Of a stretch of 6,764 nt of DNA, positions 1 through 6,479 are shown piece after piece. How positions within the stretch are numbered: position 1 is the stretch's first letter; each line of letters begins with the position of its first letter. The translations under genes and the position numbers were made by a program. Below the pieces are notes generated by a model, which made no database searches, was not told where the DNA came from, and saw nothing but the letters and a program-made list of their open reading frames with translations. The stretch is from Gammaproteobacteria bacterium (GTDB lineage Bacteria; Pseudomonadota; Gammaproteobacteria; UBA4575), in the NCBI GenBank assembly GCA_028281205.1, contig JANQKJ010000363.1, positions 1-6,764 on the forward strand, read 5' to 3'.

Positions 1-430
1 ACCCATTTAGCCCGACAAAGCCTTTTTTAAAAACATAGGGCACTAGCACTGGCGGTAATTCATAGCTAACCATATAGTTATTTTCTGATTCTTGAATATC
101 AACTACTTTAACCACCCCATCAACATGTCCAGAAATATAATGTCCTCCTACCTCTACACCCTGTTTTGCAGAACGTTCAACATTAACACGATCACCTACT
201 GATAGTGTTGATAAGGTAGTAAGAGATAAAGTCTCATGCATGATATCAAACGATACTTCGGAGTTAGTAAAAGTTGTGACTGTCAAGCAGACTCCATCCA
301 AACCAACGCTCGCACCGATCGATAAATCTGCCATCATTTCAGACGGCAGAGCCACAGTAACACTATTAAGTCCTACTTTTTTCTCAACATTGACTACCGG
401 ATAAGCACCCTGAACAATACCCGTATACAT
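1..430 (-). CDS. ribE: Riboflavin synthase, alpha chain (3' end truncated by the window edge)
   Basis: Riboflavin synthase dismutates two molecules of 6,7-dimethyl-8-ribityllumazine into riboflavin and a pyrimidinedione, the last step of riboflavin synthesis in the cytoplasm. The first 143 residues are present: all of the first lumazine-binding barrel and the start of the second. Seen in the sequence: N-terminus MYTGIVQG, the segment GASVGLDGVCLTVT with Ser41 and Cys48, VGDRVNVERSAK, and GGHYISGH with His97 and His102. These positions coincide with E. coli numbering without gaps. The second residue is Tyr where the E. coli enzyme has Phe. The intact SGH motif argues against a non-catalytic lumazine protein paralogue. 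The ATG at 430 is preceded by GGGGA with a 6-nt spacer, a modest Shine-Dalgarno. No other rib gene lies upstream, so the gene appears to start its own transcript (the symbol ribC is also used for this gene in E. coli). The active-site residues of the second barrel lie outside the window. Confidence 0.93.
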   Translation of the reverse strand, partial: MYTGIVQGAYPVVNVEKKVGLNSVTVALPSEMMADLSIGASVGLDGVCLTVTTFTNSEVSFDIMHETLSLTTLSTLSVGDRVNVERSAKQGVEVGGHYISGHVDGVVKVVDIQESENNYMVSYELPPVLVPYVFKKGFVGLNG

Positions 431-644
431 TACAAGTCCCCACCATAGAGTGAATATAAAATGCTGTCTGCTCCCACAAGTATTATAAATATTTCATCAC
501 TGGAATTTTCGACCAGAGCTTTCAGCAATACGGTGTTAAAAAACTATCTCAAAATGCCTATTGAATCTGTATAAACTACGCTTTATAGACTATTTTTACC
601 TTAGCCTGCTGAAGACCGCAATCCATAAATAACGCCTAATCATT
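431..644. other. Intergenic region between kinase and riboflavin synthase
   Basis: This 214-bp AT-rich spacer holds the candidate riboflavin synthase promoter. No intrinsic terminator for the kinase unit is convincing. The best inverted repeat, TATAAA-6-TTTATA at 570-587, is AT-only and is not followed by a T run on the minus strand. A T6 run on the minus strand at about 542-537 has no stable stem before it. Some read-through from the kinases into riboflavin synthase is therefore possible. No open frame of note is seen here. Confidence 0.5.
482..512 (-). promoter_or_regulatory. Candidate sigma70-type promoter for riboflavin synthase
   Basis: On the minus strand a perfect TATAAT sits at 487-482, about 51 nt upstream of the riboflavin synthase ATG. 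The best -35-like hexamer is TCGAAA at 512-507 (4 of 6 matches to TTGACA) with a long 19-nt spacer, so the -35 is weak. Transcription would start near 475, giving a leader of about 45 nt. That is too short to hold an FMN riboswitch, and no RFN-like conserved blocks are visible. The -10 is convincing by position and match; the -35 is not. Confidence 0.42.
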
Positions 645-3452
645 CTACGCCATAGTATCTTGGATAGTTTGCATCAAGGTTTGTTTATCAATAGGCTTAG
701 ATAAAAACGAATCCATACCTGCTGCCTTGATATCGGCAATAATGTCTTCACCCACATGAGAAGTCAACGCTATAATTTTAACCGGTTCTAACTGCATTTT
801 CTGTTCATACTCTCTAATACGTCGACTGGCTTCAAAACCATTCATGATGGGCATTTCACAATCCATAAAGATAATTCTAACCTCATGGGTCGCCTGTTGA
901 TACAGTTCCAGCAATAACTGTCCATTAGTAACTATATCAAAATCGCATTCGGCGGCATCCAGCATGCGTTGCACTATCATTTGATTAACAGCGTTATCCT
1001 CTGCTACCAAAATCTTACCCGCAGCCATCGATTCAATTGACTGAACTTCACGATCATCCTGTCCCCTATGGCATATACGGTCGACTTCATCCAATAAAAA
1101 TTGTTGAATCTTCTTTGCAGAGGAAAGATAACATATCTGTCTTATGTTTAATTCCGTGCCATCCTGCTGCATGAAACTACCCGACGTCAAGGTAAATTCG
1201 ACTACTACCAAACCTTCCGGCAATGGGGTATTTACTTCCTCATACATGGCTCTGCCAGATTTATCTAAGCATATAACCGATACCTGGTCCTTCACTTCAT
1301 TCACAAATGCTTCTAGGGAGGCCAACTGAATAGTCGAAAAAGGCAAAGACCAATTAGTAAAAATTGACTGTAACCGGATATTGATAACCTCTGTTTCTCC
1401 CAACCAGTAAACATGGATATCACGCAAGGCTTGTGGCAAAGATGGCGAATTTTCATCGGCCGGTAGTCCAATTGGCAAGCACAAATCAACACAGACACCA
1501 CCATCTATACAATTCTCAAGCTTCAACACACCACCAAGAATACGCACATATTGCGCTACAACATTTAGCCCAAGTCCGGTTTGTTCATTACCAACGAGAG
1601 TCGCTTGTATAAATTCTTCAATAGAGGAAGCATTAAGTAAATCACTGTCCTGTTCAAAACCAACACCATGATCTCTAACCAACAAATTCAGTACACCTGT
1701 CTCTTTTTCTTCGCTACTTAGTAATTTTAGGTCAACCTCAATAGTACCTTGATGGGAGTACTTTATCGCGTTATCGACTAAATTAAAAACAATTTGCCCA
1801 ATTATTCTTGAATCACTTCGTACAACGCTCGGTAAGGATGAGTCAATTGAATACCTAATTTCTAGCAATGACTGTTCTACAGTAGGTAAAAAGAGTAACA
1901 AGGTTTCACTGACTTTTTCATCTAAATCAAACTCAACAAACTCTACACCCATCTTGTCAGCATCAAGTTTAGAGTAATCTAGAATATTATTAACAGTCGC
2001 TAACAGACGATTACCCGAGCGATAGATGATATCAGAAAAATAATGTTGGTAGGCAGTTAAATTATCCTCTTTAAAAAGACCAATCATGCCCAACACCCCA
2101 TTGATAGGCGTTCTAATTTCATGGGACATCTGCGCTAAGAATTCGCTTTTTATCTTACCTTGCTCTTGCAATTTATAAATATTCTTATTCATCATTTCGG
2201 TTTTTATGCGCACATCATTGATGCGGTCGGCTAAACCGAATGACAATAGAATAAGCTGAACTGCCGTTGCAGCAGGCTGAAATATCAGTAGAAAGGGAAA
2301 CAGTGGAATTAAGCCAACGACATAGAGTATCCAAGCACAAGCAGATATTATAGGAGCAGAAGTAGCAACTATAAATATATTTGCGGGACGAAATCTATCT
2401 CTTGATAACTTTATAGAAGTATAAACAGCAGATATAAGTAGCACAGCCATAGGCATGGTCATACACACCATGTAAATATCCTTATTGCCCAATAACGCTG
2501 CTGGCATACAAACAAAAAGTGTAAAAAACGCTGCAATCCTTAGCGCTTTATACCACGATGGCATACGCTTTTTGAGCTCCAAATAAATGGCAATCTGCGG
2601 AATAAATGTCGCTACAACAAAAGCAACTGAAATATAACTAAGCCTGACGCCACAGGCATTACAGTCCTGAAACAAATACACGTAATAGCCAGTACTACCT
2701 AGATTGGCTCCAATCATCGCAATAATGTAAAGTGCCAAATACAAATAGAGGGGATATGTTTCCAAATACCACAGAAATAAATTATATATTAGTAGTGCTA
2801 AAATAATGCCAACGATTCCGCCTTCAATTAATCGAAGTGTCTGTTGATAGCGATAATAGGCATCCTCACTATATAATGTTAAAGGCATACTCATTGGCAG
2901 CTGACTTGTTGCTCGAATATACAGACGCTTGCTTTCACCCGGCTCAAACATTAATTTAAAAACGGATTGGTTGGTTTTGATATACCTATCCTTTAGGGCG
3001 ACATCAAACCCCATTTCATATAATTTACGCTGTTCGTTCTGTGAATAAAGCTCTACCCGCCCGATCAAGGGATTATCTTGCAAAAGATACATCCAGAGAA
3101 TTTCAGATGAAGTATTTTCTAAGGTTAAACTCAGCCATATAGCGCTATCAGTATTGCCAAAGTTTTGTGTAATATTATTATTTGGTCGTTTAGAAAATTC
3201 GTACTCTTCGAAAAGCAATATCTCAGTAAAAGAAATAGCAGCAGAGGGGTCTTCAAAATAACTCAGATAAGGTTCTAAACTGACGGTTTCAGTTGCCTTG
3301 TCGAAACGAACAACATCATTCGCGGCCAAACTAAATTGAAACATGCCGCCAAATAACAGGCAACAAGCGACTCTGCACAGTCCATGTAAAACCTTGGGCG
3401 ACATGCCACAATAAAAAATATTTTTTAGCCAATCTAACGATAGACAGCTCAT
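645..3452 (-). CDS. 7TMR-DISM hybrid sensor histidine kinase with degenerate plus intact receiver domains
   Basis: Membrane hybrid histidine kinase of about 935 residues, numbered from the ATG at 3452. Domains in order: signal-anchor or signal peptide (hydrophobic run 26-45, ending SLAAND); periplasmic 7TMR-DISM type 2 sensor (about 47-200, with the NFG motif at 97-99 and Trp106); seven membrane helices (about 207-410); HisKA with canonical SHEIRTP, phosphoacceptor His444 (codon 2123-2121); HATPase_c with N-box Asn557/Asn561, G1 Asp594-Gly596-Gly598, and Gly626/Gly628; a receiver-like segment lacking the motifs (676-792); and a full receiver (811-933) with Glu818/Asp819, phosphoacceptor Asp864, Thr897 and Lys919. 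There is no Hpt domain. Known 7TMR-DISM kinases (LadS, RetS) govern lifestyle switches; the ligand here is unknown. It lies 29 nt after the upstream kinase stop, so it is probably co-transcribed. The start is uncertain: TTG at 3467, ATG at 3452 and ATG at 3404 share one frame, none with a strong Shine-Dalgarno. The last gives the most typical signal peptide. Confidence 0.93.
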   Translation of the reverse strand: MSCLSLDWLKNIFYCGMSPKVLHGLCRVACCLLFGGMFQFSLAANDVVRFDKATETVSLEPYLSYFEDPSAAISFTEILLFEEYEFSKRPNNNITQNFGNTDSAIWLSLTLENTSSEILWMYLLQDNPLIGRVELYSQNEQRKLYEMGFDVALKDRYIKTNQSVFKLMFEPGESKRLYIRATSQLPMSMPLTLYSEDAYYRYQQTLRLIEGGIVGIILALLIYNLFLWYLETYPLYLYLALYIIAMIGANLGSTGYYVYLFQDCNACGVRLSYISVAFVVATFIPQIAIYLELKKRMPSWYKALRIAAFFTLFVCMPAALLGNKDIYMVCMTMPMAVLLISAVYTSIKLSRDRFRPANIFIVATSAPIISACAWILYVVGLIPLFPFLLIFQPAATAVQLILLSFGLADRINDVRIKTEMMNKNIYKLQEQGKIKSEFLAQMSHEIRTPINGVLGMIGLFKEDNLTAYQHYFSDIIYRSGNRLLATVNNILDYSKLDADKMGVEFVEFDLDEKVSETLLLFLPTVEQSLLEIRYSIDSSLPSVVRSDSRIIGQIVFNLVDNAIKYSHQGTIEVDLKLLSSEEKETGVLNLLVRDHGVGFEQDSDLLNASSIEEFIQATLVGNEQTGLGLNVVAQYVRILGGVLKLENCIDGGVCVDLCLPIGLPADENSPSLPQALRDIHVYWLGETEVINIRLQSIFTNWSLPFSTIQLASLEAFVNEVKDQVSVICLDKSGRAMYEEVNTPLPEGLVVVEFTLTSGSFMQQDGTELNIRQICYLSSAKKIQQFLLDEVDRICHRGQDDREVQSIESMAAGKILVAEDNAVNQMIVQRMLDAAECDFDIVTNGQLLLELYQQATHEVRIIFMDCEMPIMNGFEASRRIREYEQKMQLEPVKIIALTSHVGEDIIADIKAAGMDSFLSKPIDKQTLMQTIQDTMA

Positions 3453-3481
3453 CAACTTAATACCCAATCTAAAAAATCATG

Positions 3482-5893
3482 CTAATCATTATCGCCCGGC
3501 AATCGCCATACCCGTTCAATTTCACGGACCAAATCTTTCAATACAAATGGTTTAGTGACATAACCTTCAATGCCTGCCGCTTGGCTTCGCGCTATATCTT
3601 CAGGCATTGCTCTGGCTGACACAGTAATGATTGGAATCTTCTTTTGCCCAAGAGCAATAGCCACCCGACGAATTTCGTGTGCTGCCCCGATGCCATCAAA
3701 TCTCGGCATAACACTATCTAGTATTATTAATTGATAGTCTGAAATATTTTTCTTATATGTACTTATCACATCATAACCGTCATTTACTACATCACAGTCA
3801 ATACCCAATGATAAGAACATAGCTCTTATTACCTGCTGATTAGAGGGGTCATCTTCTGCAATTAATACACGTGATATATTGATATCGGGTGACAATGAAA
3901 CACCGGATAGCGCCTCTTGTTCAACCGCGAAGCGATCTTCAACACTAGCGTGGCGCAAACTTAAAACAAACCAAAATTTAGATCCCTCTCCTTCTTTACT
4001 TTCAAAACCAATGTCTCCATTCATAAGCTTTACTAAACGTCGACAGATAGTTAAACCTAGGCCGGTGCCTCCATATTTTCTGGTAATTGAAAGGTCGGCC
4101 TGACTGTATGATTGAAATAGCTTTTTTTGATTAGCTTCACTAATACCGACACCAGTATCTGATACGGTAAACTTAATCTCACTAATGCCGGTTTTATAGT
4201 TTACGTCCAAACAATCAATACTTAACTTAACCTGCCCTTGCTCCGTAAACTTAAACGCATTACCTAGCAAATTAAGCAGTAACTGCCGAATTCTCGTCAC
4301 ATCACCTACTACCTCTGCCGGCGTTTCTCTATCTAGTTCCACCTGAAAGTCAATATGCTTTTGCTTAATTTGCGCTTGAAAAAAACTCGAATATTCATCA
4401 ATATGCTTGGCCAGATTAAATGGTTTGAGTTCAAGCCGAATATCATCTTTATTAGAATTTAGTAGTTCAATAATGTCATTCACTATCGTTAACAACGATT
4501 GGCCAGAATTTTTTACAACATTAATACAATACTCTTGGTTTTTCTTAAGATCAGTTGCAGCTAACAATTCCGCCCCACCTATCACATCGCTCAGCGGCGT
4601 GCGAATTTGGAAGCTCATTTTGTTAATAAATTCTTGTTTAATGGCACTCGCTATGTTCGCGCTAATAGAACGTTTTTCACTAGCCAGCTTTTCGTTTGAC
4701 AAATGCTTGATTGAGTTCGCAAGCCCGAGCGAAAAAACCATAAGTTGCATTACATCCATACTATTCGCAACTAATTCCATCAATTGAATATTATCAAGAA
4801 TACCTACAGTAAACAGAACACGCACAAAGGATGACATAACCATTAGAGTCATACCAACGACAAAAAATAAGATTGGCATGTAACCTTCTTTCAGTCGAAC
4901 ATATGAAAAATAGAAAAATAATATAATAACGATAAATACCGGTAACACATATATCGAATGAAATAGCTTAATATCAACTTGGAGCACTAGCATTATCACG
5001 CCAAACACAGTATAAATGCAGAAAAAATTAGATAGTTTATGAATAGCTGGATAATAAACTTTAGTTTCAATATAAGCTTGGGAAAACTTTACTACCGTAA
5101 CGACCCATAGTAACGACATGGTATAAAATAGCGCCAGATTGAAATCATAGGACTCAGGCCAAAACCGATACAGTAAATTATTACGCATCAGCATGAAAAA
5201 GCCGGTAGAAAAATTTAGCATTAGGTAATACAAATAAATAGGCGTGCCCATACTCCAATACAAAAACGCATTGTAGCCAAACAACCCAAAAACAATACCA
5301 ACAAAAACGCCAAATACTACACGATATTTAATCTGTTTTGTTTCGTAAGAATTTCCCAAGTATAAATTCAGTGGAAAGTAATCTATATTAACGGACGAAA
5401 GACGAATAAATAATTGTTGAGTTTTCTTAGCAGGTAGAGTTAGTTTTACGGTTAATAGCTCGGAATCAATTTCTCGCTCATAGTAAGGCCGGCGATTGCC
5501 ATATAAACGTTTTTCTATCCCGTCCTCTCCCACAATATGTATTTCAAATTCGTCAACCAACGGATTTGCCAGTTCAAGTAAACCTCTTATCGGATCATCA
5601 GTTGGATTTTTGATGTAAAATGTATACCAATAAGTAGATTCAGTGGACCCGAAATTTTGAAATCGTTCAGGAGTGTCAAATCGTTTATAGCGAGATGGGT
5701 AATAACGCGATGCTCTATCGAAGCCCAACACACCGCGATTATCAGTAAAGTATCGCGTGTACTCCGCTAAATCAATGACGCGGCTTTGATTGTCAATAAC
5801 GGCAGGAAAATGATTGATACCGCGTATTTCAGCGGAAACGACGTTACTTAATAGCAACGCAAAAAATATCCAAAACAATGATAATCTTTTCAT
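3482..5893 (-). CDS. 7TMR-DISM hybrid sensor kinase homologue lacking the phosphoacceptor histidine
   Basis: Membrane sensor of 803 residues with LadS-like layout. Signal peptide 1-21 (hydrophobic core LFWIFFALLL, cleavage likely after VSA); periplasmic 7TMR-DISM type 2 domain (about 33-180, NFG at 80-82, Trp89); seven membrane helices (about 191-395); a short linker; HisKA-like region (about 415-485); HATPase_c (about 528-647) with N-box Asn541/Asn545, G1 DTGVG (Asp579), an F-box-like KLFQSYSQAD and G2 GGTGLGL; receiver (674-798) with Glu680/Asp681, phosphoacceptor Asp726, Ser759 and Lys781. The H-box reads MSFQIRTP: Phe428 and Gln429 replace the usual His and Glu (codons TTC and CAA at 4612-4607). 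Autophosphorylation in the normal way should be impossible, although ATP binding and the receiver look intact. It may therefore act as a pseudokinase, a heterodimer partner, or a receiver fed by another kinase, the adjacent downstream one being the obvious candidate. It is first of the two-gene unit; the ATG at 5893 has no strong Shine-Dalgarno but gives a clean signal peptide. Confidence 0.94.
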   Translation of the reverse strand: MKRLSLFWIFFALLLSNVVSAEIRGINHFPAVIDNQSRVIDLAEYTRYFTDNRGVLGFDRASRYYPSRYKRFDTPERFQNFGSTESTYWYTFYIKNPTDDPIRGLLELANPLVDEFEIHIVGEDGIEKRLYGNRRPYYEREIDSELLTVKLTLPAKKTQQLFIRLSSVNIDYFPLNLYLGNSYETKQIKYRVVFGVFVGIVFGLFGYNAFLYWSMGTPIYLYYLMLNFSTGFFMLMRNNLLYRFWPESYDFNLALFYTMSLLWVVTVVKFSQAYIETKVYYPAIHKLSNFFCIYTVFGVIMLVLQVDIKLFHSIYVLPVFIVIILFFYFSYVRLKEGYMPILFFVVGMTLMVMSSFVRVLFTVGILDNIQLMELVANSMDVMQLMVFSLGLANSIKHLSNEKLASEKRSISANIASAIKQEFINKMSFQIRTPLSDVIGGAELLAATDLKKNQEYCINVVKNSGQSLLTIVNDIIELLNSNKDDIRLELKPFNLAKHIDEYSSFFQAQIKQKHIDFQVELDRETPAEVVGDVTRIRQLLLNLLGNAFKFTEQGQVKLSIDCLDVNYKTGISEIKFTVSDTGVGISEANQKKLFQSYSQADLSITRKYGGTGLGLTICRRLVKLMNGDIGFESKEGEGSKFWFVLSLRHASVEDRFAVEQEALSGVSLSPDINISRVLIAEDDPSNQQVIRAMFLSLGIDCDVVNDGYDVISTYKKNISDYQLIILDSVMPRFDGIGAAHEIRRVAIALGQKKIPIITVSARAMPEDIARSQAAGIEGYVTKPFVLKDLVREIERVWRLPGDND

Positions 5894-6479
5894 CCAGCAT
5901 CGACTCTGCTAACAAAGATACATAGATCAATGTAAGATCGCTATCGACTATCTAAAAAACACTTACGTCGTTAAATAAAAATACGATAACATCTTATAAA
6001 GTGTAGCAATTTTGCTGGAAATCTAATGAAATAAATCACTCTTTTAAGATATCTATGACAACAATCTACATATCCCGTGATGGCCAAAAGTATATTGAAC
6101 TTGTAAACTAAAAAAGCCAATTCTTATTAGCATATGTGATGATATATGGGGAAATTTATATTGTTTTGCTTTAACAAATGATCTTAACAGGCAACATATT
6201 GTAGAAAATATGATCTTGTTGATATCAGCAACTTACATTATGTATTGTCAGCACGAATGGGCTAGAGCGAGTAGATTGGATGATGAGGGAAATTATATCA
6301 ACACTTTTTCAAACCACCTTATTTTTATGCCATTTATGCGGTTTTACATAACAGCTTAGCGAAATAGTGTAAGACAGATAACGATATAATCTAAGCCTAA
6401 ACGCAATAAGACAGAGTAGTATATAGATGAAATTCCCTAGTGCTCAGGCCACATGTATGAGCTGAAACAAGTTCAAATA
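5894..6479. other. Large AT-rich intergenic region without a recognised gene
   Basis: 586 bp separate the DUF1499 gene from the kinase pair. The candidate kinase promoter occupies 5993-6021. On the plus strand a short ORF at 6055-6111 encodes 18 residues (MTTIYISRDGQKYIELVN). It runs into an overlapping, different-frame stretch with no stop from 6099 to 6359, whose first ATG is at 6210 (49 codons to the TAG at 6357). I recognise neither peptide and see no ribosome binding site, so these are left as uncalled ORFs or a possible gene remnant. An inverted repeat GCTCA-11-TGAGC (6442-6462) lies 17 nt past the DUF1499 stop but has no T run, so it is not an evident intrinsic terminator. A lone TATAAT occurs on the plus strand (6385-6390) and on the minus strand (6297-6292), each without a matching -35. 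No tRNA, CRISPR or mobile element signature is seen. Confidence 0.6.
5993..6021 (-). promoter_or_regulatory. Candidate promoter with internal inverted repeat upstream of the kinase pair
   Basis: On the minus strand TTTCCA (6021-6016, 4 of 6 to TTGACA) and TATAAG (5998-5993, 5 of 6 to TATAAT) are separated by exactly 17 nt. Transcription would begin near 5985, leaving a leader of about 90 nt before the first kinase ATG at 5893. An inverted repeat AGCAA-AA-TTGCT (6016-6005) lies in the spacer and touches the -35, a typical place for an operator. The elements were found by eye in AT-rich DNA, where chance matches are common. Confidence 0.3.

Noticed and set aside
431..560. FMN riboswitch upstream of riboflavin synthase
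   Set aside because: The likely leader is only about 45 nt and no RFN-type conserved blocks or multi-stem pattern could be seen in the 214-bp spacer.
570..587. Inverted repeat TATAAA-CTACGC-TTTATA downstream of the kinase unit as a terminator
   Set aside because: The stem is only A-T pairs, and on the minus strand it is not followed by a T run; the nearby TTTTT lies on the plus-strand side, where no gene needs terminating.
1144..1329. Plus-strand open frame of 61 codons inside the downstream kinase gene
   Set aside because: It lies entirely opposite a well-supported conserved kinase/receiver gene and its product resembles no family; it is a shadow frame.
1313..1504. Minus-strand open frame of 63 codons within the downstream kinase gene
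   Set aside because: It is out of frame with the kinase in a region explained by the pseudo-receiver coding sequence, has no ribosome binding site, and its product is unrecognised.
3360..3380. Possible lipobox at the Cys-Cys of the downstream kinase N-terminal hydrophobic segment
   Set aside because: The residues before the cysteines (R-V-A-C) lack the required Leu-type residue at -3, and a normal signal peptidase I site (SLAA-ND) follows the hydrophobic run.
3469..3480. Three-codon ORF (ATG ATT TTT TAG) between the two kinase genes as a coupling leader
   Set aside because: It is too short and AT-rich to distinguish from chance, and has no ribosome binding site of its own.
3879..4103. Plus-strand open frame of 74 codons opposite the ATP-binding domain
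   Set aside because: It overlaps the conserved G2 and linker region of the kinase on the other strand and has no family resemblance.
4407..4787. Plus-strand open frame of 126 codons opposite the HisKA region of the upstream kinase
   Set aside because: The opposite strand encodes recognisable kinase motifs over the same bases; the translated product has no recognisable domain. It is long for a shadow, but mirror frames of helical coding regions often lack stops.
6442..6462. GCTCA-11-TGAGC hairpin as terminator of the DUF1499 gene
   Set aside because: The stem is only 5 bp with an 11-nt loop and no T tract follows on the minus strand; rho-dependent ending or another structure cannot be excluded.
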